Shown piece by piece: positions 1 to 7,566 of a stretch of 60,260 nt of DNA. The stretch comes from Candidatus Syntropharchaeum butanivorans (GTDB lineage Archaea; Halobacteriota; Syntropharchaeia; Syntropharchaeales; Syntropharchaeaceae), in NCBI GenBank assembly GCA_001766825.1, contig LYOR01000002.1:1-60260 (forward strand), read 5' to 3'. How positions within the stretch are numbered: position 1 is the first letter of the stretch; each line of letters begins with the position of its first letter. A program made the position numbers and the translations under genes. A model generated the notes under the pieces. That model saw only the letters and a list, made by a program, of their open reading frames with translations, did no database searches and had not been told where the DNA came from.

Positions 1-352
1 TCTAAGCTCATCCCTGATATCCAGAGGATGCCCGCGGGTTGCCCGTTTGATCGCAGGCTTTTCCAAAAGCCCACTGAACTTTTACAAAGTTCATCCTCAA
101 ATGTCCAGCATTCCGCTACGCTCCAGCTGGACTTCCAGCCTTCGGCTGGGTTCTCGCTCGAAAAGCGTAGTCCTGCCTTCGGCAGGACTAGTCCGATCGA
201 AGATCGGACGCAGGGGTAGAGGGGATGCAATGTAGGCTTTTCCAAAAGCCCACACGGCAAAATGTCCTGCCTTCGGCAGGACTAGTCCGATCGAAGATCG
301 GACGCAGGGGTAGAGGGGATGCAATCCCCCTTATGAGGCGGATGCGCCTCAT
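1..352. repeat. Mosaic hairpin repeat, left copy (inverted relative to 42159-42548)
   Basis: A dense run of short perfect palindromes. Examples: 56-71 (GGCTTTT/AAAAGCC), 75-93 (8-bp stem, TAC loop), 135-149 (CCAGCC-TTC-GGCTGG), 171-187 (TCCTGCC-TTC-GGCAGGA), 191-209 (GTCCGATC-GAA-GATCGGAC) and 333-352 (ATGAGGCG-GATG-CGCCTCAT). A 61-bp block at 171-231 recurs perfectly at 265-325. The reverse complement of the whole region reappears at 42159-42548 with most modules in the same order and some substituted. The repeat may extend beyond the left edge of the window. Open frames through it occur on both strands because of the palindromes and are judged non-coding. Function is unknown. Confidence 0.85.
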
Positions 353-535
353 TATGTATAAGGATGGTGCTGAGGGTTTTGAAATGAGTTCTATAACAAC
401 CCCCTGTGGGTTCTTCCCACTTGTAACAGCAACAGCCCTGATACTCGCCTCCTTCGGGCTTAAGAACTGGGCATTAACTGAAGGTGTGAGCATCAGAGAT
501 ATCAGAAATAAGAGGGCGATCAGTCTCCTCTTCAC
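350..535 (-). pseudogene. Truncated secreted protein, 5' end only
   Basis: A GTG start at 535 follows an AAGGT-type ribosome site. It opens a clear signal peptide: basic MKRR, a hydrophobic core, then a cleavage-like SVNA-Q site near residue 22. About 35 mature residues follow, including a stretch reading AVAVTSGKNPQGVVIEL. The frame then runs into the hairpin repeat at about 352, where composition changes abruptly and the frame continues only through repeat modules to a stop near 188. The natural C-terminus is therefore missing. The AVAVTS...GVV pattern loosely recalls the start of archaeal secreted Lon-like (S16-type) proteases, but too little remains to assign it. Confidence 0.55.
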
Positions 536-666
536 ACCATTACCTTTCCTTTAAGCTACTTAAAAAGGCTTTTGTGGATCTTCTGGATGAGGAATAAAGG
601 ATGGCATCTACCAAAGTAGCAATATTTTTAATTTATCGAATAAAGAGTAATGAGGAGGCTTAAAAA

Positions 667-2646
667 ATGACATGCTTTGAAGGAGCGATGTATCCGTTCA
701 GTGCGATTGTCGGACAGGAGAGGATGAAGCTTGCGCTCATTCTCAACGTGATAGATCCGAGGATCGGGGGCGTCCTGATAAAGGGTGAGAAGGGGACCGC
801 AAAGTCAACCGCTGTCAGGGCTTTGGCACACCTTCTACCCGAGATTGAGGTTGTGAAGGACTGTCCTTTTGGGTGCAATCCCAAAAACAAGCATGAGATG
901 TGCTCTTCATGTAAATCCAAGATTGAGAATGGAGAGAAGATGGAGGTCACACGAAGACCGATGAAGGTTGTGGATCTTCCGATAAATGCAACAGAGGATC
1001 GGGTCGTTGGTACACTTGATATTGAGCATGCAATCAAGAAAGGAGAAAAACGGTTTGAGCCAGGAATTCTCGCGGAGGCGCATCGTGGGATACTGTATCT
1101 TGACGAGGTGAACCTGCTTGATGATCACATCGTTGATATACTCCTTGATGCCGCCGCGATGGGGGTTAATATTGTTGAGCGTGAGGGGGTCTCGGTCTCT
1201 CACCCGGCTCACTTCATCCTGGTTGGCACGATGAACCCGGAGGAGGGAGAGCTAAGACCCCAGCTTCTCGATCGTTTCGGGCTTTGCGTGGAAATTGAGG
1301 GGATAAAGGATGTGAAAGAGCGGGTTGAGGTGATAAGGAGGAGAAAAAGCTTTGAGGAGGATCCTTTTCCCTTCATAGAGAGATGGAAACGGGAGGATGA
1401 GATCTTAAGGGAGCGGATACTCAGGGCCAAGGAGATTCTCTCAGAGGTTACAGTTCCAGATAGCATACTTGAGCTTATCGCATCCTTATGTATCGAGACA
1501 GGTGTTGACGGCCACAGAGCTGATATAACCCTTGCAAAGGCTGCCTCTGCATTTGCCGCGTATGAAGGAAGGGTTTCTGTCACAGAGGATGATGTAAGGG
1601 CAGTTGCAGAGCTTGTTCTATCACACAGGATGCGAAGAAGACCGTTTGAGCATGAAAGGATCGATCAGAGTCGGATAGATCAGGTGATTGAGCAGCATAA
1701 GAGGAATAAAGGTGACCTGAAAGGTAATAAAGAGCCTGAAAGAGAAGAGGTAAAAGATAAAGGCGAGGATAAGAATAAAGAGGAGGATAAAGAAGAGGGC
1801 GCCACGGCTGAGAGGGTATTTCCAGTGGGTGATACTTTTAAGGTAAGAGAGATCTCAAAGGAACGAGATCAAGTTATAAGAGCAGGGTCTGGGAGAAGGA
1901 GCAAGGCCTTATCAGAAAGAGGGAGATATGTAAGGAGTAGAATACCAAAAGGAAAGATCTCAGGTACTCTTGCATTTGATGCTACGATAAGGGAGGCCTC
2001 AGTTCATCAGCGCTTCAGGGATAAAGGATTGAGAGCTATCGCGATAGAGCCTTACGATCTCAGAGAGAAGGTCTGTGAGCGGAAGATTGGAAATACAATT
2101 CTCTTTGTCGTTGATGCATCGGGATCGATGGGGGTTAAGGAGCGGATGGTTGCGGTCAAGGGTGCGATTATCTCACTTCTCAGGGATGCATACATAAGGC
2201 GGGATAGGGTTGGCCTCCTCGTGTTCAGAAAGGATAGGGCAGATCTTCTCCTGCCACCAACATCGAGTGTTGAGCTTGCAGAAAAGCTCCTCTTCGAGCT
2301 TCCAACTGGTGGTAGAACACCACTTTCTCTTGGAATCCTGAAAGGATACGAGGTTCTCAGGTATGAAAGGGTAAAAAACCCAAATACATCACCTATAATG
2401 GTTTTAATCTCTGATGGAAGGGCAAATACGAGCCTTTATGGGAAGAATCCGATCGAGGAGGCGAAAGAGGTTGCAGAGATAGTGAAAAGAGCGGAGATTC
2501 CAACGGTGGTGGTAGATCCAGCAGAGGGGTTTCTCGATCTTGGAATTGCCAGAGAGCTTGCAGATGCGTTCAGGGCAAGGTACTTGAGACTTGACGATCT
2601 CAATGCCGATGCAATCGCAGGCTCAATAAGGAGTATATGCTTATAA
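667..2646 (+). CDS. Magnesium/cobalt-chelatase-like AAA ATPase with VWA domain (ChlI-ChlD type)
   Basis: This 659-residue protein fuses a ChlI-like AAA+ module (residues about 5-330) to a ChlD-like von Willebrand A domain (about 470-655). Visible motifs are Walker A GEKGTAKST, Walker B GILYLDEVNLL, a sensor region GTMNPEEGELRPQLLDRFG and the MIDAS motif DASGSMG. A charged Lys/Glu-rich linker lies between the domains. A CPFGCNP...CSSCKSK cysteine pair sits just after the P-loop region. The family drives metal insertion into tetrapyrroles with a large CobN/ChlH subunit, which is absent here. The start at 667 has a good GAGGAGG site 8 bases upstream. It overlaps the next gene by 10 bases, so the two are probably co-translated. 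The metal is not determinable. Confidence 0.85.
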   Translation: MTCFEGAMYPFSAIVGQERMKLALILNVIDPRIGGVLIKGEKGTAKSTAVRALAHLLPEIEVVKDCPFGCNPKNKHEMCSSCKSKIENGEKMEVTRRPMKVVDLPINATEDRVVGTLDIEHAIKKGEKRFEPGILAEAHRGILYLDEVNLLDDHIVDILLDAAAMGVNIVEREGVSVSHPAHFILVGTMNPEEGELRPQLLDRFGLCVEIEGIKDVKERVEVIRRRKSFEEDPFPFIERWKREDEILRERILRAKEILSEVTVPDSILELIASLCIETGVDGHRADITLAKAASAFAAYEGRVSVTEDDVRAVAELVLSHRMRRRPFEHERIDQSRIDQVIEQHKRNKGDLKGNKEPEREEVKDKGEDKNKEEDKEEGATAERVFPVGDTFKVREISKERDQVIRAGSGRRSKALSERGRYVRSRIPKGKISGTLAFDATIREASVHQRFRDKGLRAIAIEPYDLREKVCERKIGNTILFVVDASGSMGVKERMVAVKGAIISLLRDAYIRRDRVGLLVFRKDRADLLLPPTSSVELAEKLLFELPTGGRTPLSLGILKGYEVLRYERVKNPNTSPIMVLISDGRANTSLYGKNPIEEAKEVAEIVKRAEIPTVVVDPAEGFLDLGIARELADAFRARYLRLDDLNADAIAGSIRSICL

Positions 2647-3560
2647 GATACCTTGTCCAGTCTGTAATACTTGTTACACTCGGTGTAATCCTTGGAAACA
2701 TCATTGCCGAGACAAACATACTCTCACGACTTACTCCCGTCATAAAGCCGCTCTGCAGGGCGTCAAACCTGCCTGAGGAGTGTATCATCTCACTTCTCAC
2801 AACCCTCGTAAGTTCTACCGCTGGAAAGTCAGAGCTTGCAGCCTTCTATCGAGGTGGGGCGATCACCGGGCGTGAGGCACTCATAACCACTGTCATGGGT
2901 ACATTCCCGGTTGTGCTCGGAGAGTCGCTGATGAGGGTTCAGGCACCACTCGCAATTGTGATCCTTGGCCCTGTTGTAGGGGGGATTTACATCCTTCTCA
3001 ACCTCTTTTCAGCCTTTATCCAGACTATCTGGGCCTTGATCTACTCAAAAGTTGTACTCAACCCTCGCGCTATCTCAGCTGAGAACTCCAGATCTGAGAG
3101 GATGAGTATGACGAGGGAAACGGTCAGAAAGGGGCTTAAAGCCTCTTATTCCACGCTGAAAAAGACAATACCACTTCTTGTTATAACAATCGTTCTTGTC
3201 GGCTTTCTACTTGACCATGGATTGATGGATATAATCTCAGGGTTCTTCGATCCGCTTCTCAGGTTTCTTGGCATCCCTGGTGAGTGTGCTGCTGCACTCG
3301 CAGGCCAGTTTATCCACTACTCGGTTGGGTATGCAGTTTTAGGGTCCTTCCTTGCAGAGGGAGTTATAACCAGGAAGGAGGCTATACTGACACTTCTTAT
3401 CGGGAGTATGATCGTTATAAGCCTCATCTATTTGAGATACAGCATCTCGATGTATATATCACTCTTCGGGAGGCTTGGTCTCAGGATTGCCGTCATAAAT
3501 TACGCAAGCAGCATGGTGGCAAAGCTGATTACGATCGGGCTTGTTCTCTGGTTGATGTGA
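2637..3560 (+). CDS. Gate-domain (nucleoside-recognition-like) membrane protein
   Basis: A 307-residue integral membrane protein with about eight hydrophobic segments. It is arranged as two similar halves, around residues 30-150 and 170-305, each with a polar break such as STAGKSELAAF and CAAALAGQFIHYSVGYA. This matches the gate-domain fold found in FeoB, nucleoside transporters and spore-maturation proteins. It overlaps the upstream chelatase-like gene by 10 bases, with AAGGAG just before the ATG at 2637. A transport role linked to the chelatase (metal or tetrapyrrole precursor) is inferred from context only. The substrate is unknown. Confidence 0.7.
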   Translation: MLIRYLVQSVILVTLGVILGNIIAETNILSRLTPVIKPLCRASNLPEECIISLLTTLVSSTAGKSELAAFYRGGAITGREALITTVMGTFPVVLGESLMRVQAPLAIVILGPVVGGIYILLNLFSAFIQTIWALIYSKVVLNPRAISAENSRSERMSMTRETVRKGLKASYSTLKKTIPLLVITIVLVGFLLDHGLMDIISGFFDPLLRFLGIPGECAAALAGQFIHYSVGYAVLGSFLAEGVITRKEAILTLLIGSMIVISLIYLRYSISMYISLFGRLGLRIAVINYASSMVAKLITIGLVLWLM

Positions 3561-3591
3561 TTATCGAAGAAAAGTGTAAAATAAGGGCCGA

Positions 3592-5580
3592 TTAGATTCG
3601 GCCAAGCTTTTTCAGCATCTCTGCCGTCTCTGGGAAGAGATCGAGGTTCTTGTTTGGCAGGTACATTGCATCGGGGTATATCTTCATGTAATCAGGATGG
3701 ATCGCTGCCTCGATGAACTTCACCCACTCTGAGTACTTCTTCGCCTTCCTGCGCTCCTCCCTTGAGACGAGCGCCTTTCTCACACCGGTTCCTGCTGCAT
3801 TTCCGATTATCTCGATCTTCTCAAGCGGGAACTCCGGGAACATGCCCATCGTACGGGCTGACATCGGATCGATGTAGCTTCCAAACGCACCTGCAATTAC
3901 GAGTTTATCTATTGTCTCAACGGTATGCCCCATCTCCTTCATGAGCAGATACGCACCAGCAAACATCGCGGCCTTCCCCTTCTGGAGTTCTCTGATATCA
4001 TCCTGTCCGATTACGATATCCTTACCGATCGCTGTCTCCTCCGCCGGAACGATCACGTACTCAAGCCCTTTTGGCCCCTCTCTCATCCTTGGATCGACAC
4101 CGAGAAGCTCACGGTTCATCTGCCCGCTCGGAAGTATTATACCTGCCTTGAGGAACTCTGCAGGGATATCACATAGCCCGGATCCGCAGATCCCAATCGC
4201 CTTTGTCTCCGTCTTCCTGAACCTCGAGCAAGACCTTATCGCCCCTGAAGTGATCCCTGTGATGAGCTTGTACTCAACCTCTCTTGTCTCAGGATCGATC
4301 TTCACCTTCTCAACCGCACCGTTTGAGGCTCTCATACCGCACCTTATCATCATACCCTCAAACGCGGGACCTGAGGCACATGATACACACATGCACCCGT
4401 CTTTGTTCCCGAGTGTCATCTCGGTGTTTGTTCCGATATCAAGCTCGAGGATGACCTCATCTGAGTTGAGGAAATCCACAGCAAGCTCTGCCGCGATCTG
4501 GTCTGCACCGACAAAGCCCCTTATGATCGGAAGCATATAGGCTGTGGAGTTTGGATGCATCTTCAGACCGAGCTTCTCTGCTGGAGCTCTTATAGGATTC
4601 CTCACACCTGCAGGATACGGTGAGAAGGTCACAAATTTGGGCCATATACCAAGGAAGAGATGATGCATTGCTGTATTCCCGACAAAGACCCCCTCATAGA
4701 TCTCCTCATGTTTTATACCTGTAAACTCACACATCTCATCGAGCATATCGTTGATGCCACTTATTACGGCATTCTGAACAGTCTTTAGATTCTCCATCCC
4801 CTTCTTTGCAAAGGTAATCCTTGACAGGACATCCTCACCGTATGGAATCTGTGGGTTCATCCTTGATGAAACCCCGACAACCTTCCCGGTGTTAAGATCC
4901 ATCAGGAAACCTGCAAGCTTCGTCGATCCCACATCAACAGCCAGACCGTAGCATCTGTCGGTCGTATCCCCTGGCTCAACCGCGATCACCTTTTTATCAT
5001 CCATCACGACAACCGTGATGTCAAAGTCCTTCTTCTTCCCCCCTTTCTCCCTCAACACGATGGGGAGGTACGTTGCCACCTCATATGGAATCTCAAGATC
5101 TAACCCATACTGTTTCTTGAACTCCTCAAGTAGCCTGATCTCATCTGCCCTGTCATCATGGAGTGTTGCCTTTGGCAGAACTATATGGTATTTCTTTATA
5201 GCAGGATCGATGACAAAGTCCTCCGGTAGCTCAAGCCCCTCGGTCTGGAGCCTCTGTGCACCGAGCCTGCTCGACTCAGGAACCCTTATAACCAACCTGC
5301 CATCCTCTGGCATCTCAATACAGCAGAGAAGCCTGTATTTATTCCGCTTCTCTTCATCAGAGAGCATAGCAGCTTCTGATGGGAGCATATCACCGAGAAG
5401 CTCAAGCCCCTCTTCTATTATTACTTTACATTTACCGCACTCACGCTGACCTCCACAGATCGTTGCAATATCCACACCGAGCTTCATTGCAACCTCAAAG
5501 AGGTTCGTGCCAGGTTCAAACGTCCCTCTTAAGCCCGATGGGAAGAAAACAACATTATAATCCGTCCTGATTCCTGCCAT
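3592..5580 (-). CDS. Reductive activase of corrinoid proteins (RamA/RACE type, 2Fe-2S plus ASKHA domain)
   Basis: About 662 residues. The N-terminus carries a plant-type 2Fe-2S ferredoxin motif (CGGQRECGKC with a later CC near residue 88). The rest is the ASKHA ATPase-like activator domain (DUF4445 type), with DVGSTKLAGF, GNTAMHHL, ELDIGTNTEM and GICGSGLCDI. Such proteins reductively reactivate Co(II) corrinoid proteins to Co(I) using ATP. The ATG at 5580 is preferred over a GTG at 5586 because AAGGAG lies 5 bases upstream. It is the last gene of a methyltransferase-corrinoid protein-activase unit, which supports the assignment. Unlike methanogen RamA, which has C-terminal 4Fe-4S clusters, this one uses an N-terminal 2Fe-2S domain, as in bacterial-type RACE proteins. 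Confidence 0.85.
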   Translation of the reverse strand: MAGIRTDYNVVFFPSGLRGTFEPGTNLFEVAMKLGVDIATICGGQRECGKCKVIIEEGLELLGDMLPSEAAMLSDEEKRNKYRLLCCIEMPEDGRLVIRVPESSRLGAQRLQTEGLELPEDFVIDPAIKKYHIVLPKATLHDDRADEIRLLEEFKKQYGLDLEIPYEVATYLPIVLREKGGKKKDFDITVVVMDDKKVIAVEPGDTTDRCYGLAVDVGSTKLAGFLMDLNTGKVVGVSSRMNPQIPYGEDVLSRITFAKKGMENLKTVQNAVISGINDMLDEMCEFTGIKHEEIYEGVFVGNTAMHHLFLGIWPKFVTFSPYPAGVRNPIRAPAEKLGLKMHPNSTAYMLPIIRGFVGADQIAAELAVDFLNSDEVILELDIGTNTEMTLGNKDGCMCVSCASGPAFEGMMIRCGMRASNGAVEKVKIDPETREVEYKLITGITSGAIRSCSRFRKTETKAIGICGSGLCDIPAEFLKAGIILPSGQMNRELLGVDPRMREGPKGLEYVIVPAEETAIGKDIVIGQDDIRELQKGKAAMFAGAYLLMKEMGHTVETIDKLVIAGAFGSYIDPMSARTMGMFPEFPLEKIEIIGNAAGTGVRKALVSREERRKAKKYSEWVKFIEAAIHPDYMKIYPDAMYLPNKNLDLFPETAEMLKKLGRI

Positions 5581-5631
5581 ACTCACTCCTTCTGTAGATC
5601 CTTATAAAGGGATTAAAAGAAAAAGGGAGGT

Positions 5632-6348
5632 TTACTCTTCTGCCGCCCTCTTCTCAAGTTCTTTCATTGCCACCTTGATCTCTTCGACCATCCGCTTTAT
5701 CGCATCAACACCCTCAACTGCGTCAGCGGCGTAAGCGTCAGCCCCGATCTCCTCTGCAAACTCCTCTGACGTTGCACCACCACCGATAATCGTCTTGACC
5801 TGGTCTCTCATCCCCTCCTCTTCAAGCTCCTCATGGAGCTCCTCCATCACCTCGAGCGTCGGCGTCATGAGTGTTGATGCAGCAATCACCTGTGCCCCAA
5901 CTTCTCTCGCCTTCTTGATGAACTCCTCTGCAGGGACGTCTCTTCCAAGGTCATAAACCTCAAACCCTGCCGCCTCAAGAAGCGATGCTGTGATCGTCTT
6001 CCCGATGTCGTGGATGTCACCCTCAACCACGCCGATTACGACCTTACCAACCGTCTCACCTGTGCCCTTCTTCGCAATCTCCTCCTTGATCCTGGGCATC
6101 ACGATCTCCATTGCAGCATCCATCACGTCCACACACATCAGCATCTCCGGTACAAAGTACTCGCCTGCTTCGTACTTATCCCCTGCAATCGTCATACCCT
6201 CTCCAAGACCAAGCCTCAGGATCTCAAGAGGAGTTGCAATCCCTGTGTCGATATACTCCTTAATGAGATTCACACAATTCTCCTTATCCCCAACGACAAG
6301 ATAGTTCTTTACAGCCTCGAGAAACTCCTCTTTGGTCATCTCTCCCAT
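5632..6348 (-). CDS. Methyltransferase cognate corrinoid protein (MtbC/MtmC/MtaC type)
   Basis: A 238-residue protein. A helical cap region (residues 1-95) precedes a B12-binding Rossmann domain with GDIHDIGK at 110-117. His113 is the expected lower cobalt ligand, and TIIGGGATSEEFAEEIGAD forms the rest of the nucleotide-loop pocket. The protein shuttles methyl groups between a substrate methyltransferase and an acceptor methyltransferase. It lies between an MtaA-like methyltransferase (upstream) and a reductive activase (downstream). AAGGAG lies 9 bases before the ATG. No substrate-specific MT1 gene (MtaB, MttB or MtmB type) is in the cluster, so the methyl donor is unknown. Confidence 0.9.
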   Translation of the reverse strand: MGEMTKEEFLEAVKNYLVVGDKENCVNLIKEYIDTGIATPLEILRLGLGEGMTIAGDKYEAGEYFVPEMLMCVDVMDAAMEIVMPRIKEEIAKKGTGETVGKVVIGVVEGDIHDIGKTITASLLEAAGFEVYDLGRDVPAEEFIKKAREVGAQVIAASTLMTPTLEVMEELHEELEEEGMRDQVKTIIGGGATSEEFAEEIGADAYAADAVEGVDAIKRMVEEIKVAMKELEKRAAEE

Positions 6349-6425
6349 CTTACATCACTCCTTGAATCGATACGATATAACTCATCTACCCTTCCTTTTA
6401 CCATTTATAAACTTATCTATTTTAC

Positions 6426-7469
6426 TTACCGCTTACCAAACTCCGCGGTTGCATCAACCATTGCCTTAATCTTCTCCGATGGTGTCTGTATCCAGAAGTC
6501 ACATCCAGGAGCGACCATATCAACACCCTGCTCGATTACTGTCTTCACCTGCTCTTTAATCACTTCCGGTGGCGCCTGATGGATCACCTTCTTCGGTGCA
6601 ATGTTACCGATGATCGGATACCCTGGCTTGATCTCATCTGCAGCAGCCCTCACATTTGCGATCGAATCCCTCTCATCGACTGCAATCGCGTTTGCACCAC
6701 ATTCGACCATCTTTCCGATGATCGGCTCGGTCCTTCCACAGATGTTAAGGACGGTTGGAACCTTGATCTCTCCGAGGATCCTCGTCAGATAAGGCTTGAC
6801 AAACTCCTCGAACTGGTCCGGGGAGATGTTATCACATGGTGCACCCATGTCATGGAGCGTTATCATGTCCGCACCGGCGTCTGCGTACGTGTTTGCCATC
6901 TCGATGAATGGTGGGGTAAGCTTCTCCATGAAAGCATGAACAAGCTGTGGGTCTGACTTCATTGCCATCATGAACTTTATCGTATCGACAATGTAGCTGC
7001 TTAACGCGGTAAATGGAGGTACCATGAAGACATTTACCACCGCCTTACCACTGTATTGCTCCTTCAGGATCTTAATAGCCTTCGATATTACTGCAACGCG
7101 CTTTGTGTTCGGGATATCATCAGGGATATAGATCATATCAGGGGACTCTGCCACAGATCGCTTTGCACCAGGCCAGAGGTACCTCCCCTTCTTCGCAGCC
7201 TTCTCTCTGAAGTCTATCGGTACACCGAAAACCTCAGCCTCAACGGTCATATCAAAGGGTATCGTGATATTATCAAGACCACAGTACTTGTGTGCTGCAG
7301 CACCGAGTCTTGCCATCTTTTCAGGATCCTTGTGTGCATCTGGCCAGAACGCATCTTCTTTTTCCATGAACTCTATAGTTGCGGTGGAGACTGTATTAAC
7401 ACATGGTATCTGATCCACCTCGTCCTTCCTACCTTCCAGTACTGCCATCACTCTCTCATAACTGTTCAT
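6426..7469 (-). CDS. MtaA/MtbA-family (uroporphyrinogen decarboxylase-like) methyltransferase
   Basis: A 347-residue TIM-barrel protein of the URO-D/MtaA family, which transfers methyl groups from corrinoid proteins to thiols such as coenzyme M. The start at 7469 is supported by AGGTGA upstream and by family length; the longer open frame to 7766 overlaps smc. In MtaA/MtbA the zinc site is His-x-Cys...Cys. Here Cys244 and Cys323 are present but the His position is Asn242 (VLNICGRTE). The barrel motif LHDMGAPCDN is intact. It leads the three-gene methyl-transfer unit, with a TATA-like box at 7501-7510 on the minus strand. Either the acceptor or the zinc coordination may differ from the classical enzymes. 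Confidence 0.8.
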   Translation of the reverse strand: MNSYERVMAVLEGRKDEVDQIPCVNTVSTATIEFMEKEDAFWPDAHKDPEKMARLGAAAHKYCGLDNITIPFDMTVEAEVFGVPIDFREKAAKKGRYLWPGAKRSVAESPDMIYIPDDIPNTKRVAVISKAIKILKEQYSGKAVVNVFMVPPFTALSSYIVDTIKFMMAMKSDPQLVHAFMEKLTPPFIEMANTYADAGADMITLHDMGAPCDNISPDQFEEFVKPYLTRILGEIKVPTVLNICGRTEPIIGKMVECGANAIAVDERDSIANVRAAADEIKPGYPIIGNIAPKKVIHQAPPEVIKEQVKTVIEQGVDMVAPGCDFWIQTPSEKIKAMVDATAEFGKR

Positions 7470-7499
7470 AAAATCACCTGTGCACAGATCTTTATTGCC

Positions 7500-7541
7500 A
7501 TATTTAAAAGTTTTGATTTCAGGATGCAAACTTAATATATA
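7500..7541. promoter_or_regulatory. Divergent TATA-box promoters for the methyltransferase unit and smc
   Basis: Minus strand: CTTTTAAATA (7510-7501) lies about 32 bases before the methyltransferase ATG. Plus strand: CTTAATATATAA (7531-7542) lies about 25-35 bases before the smc ATG at 7567, implying a very short leader. Both fit archaeal TATA boxes. No upstream BRE was verified. Confidence 0.5.
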
Positions 7542-7566
7542 ATCAGGTTTTAATATCAAGCAGGGG

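Noticed and set aside
28..324. Several overlapping open frames of 60-110 codons on both strands through the left hairpin repeat
   Set aside because: They exist because palindromic modules lack stops in several frames. The same happens in the right copy at 42098-42521. No ribosome sites, and composition follows the hairpins.
1..352. CRISPR array interpretation of the hairpin repeats
   Set aside because: Repeats are not regularly spaced, there are no unique spacers of constant length, and no cas gene is in the window.
3941..4540. 199-codon plus-strand frame within the activase gene
   Set aside because: Antisense shadow of the clearly conserved ASKHA domain.
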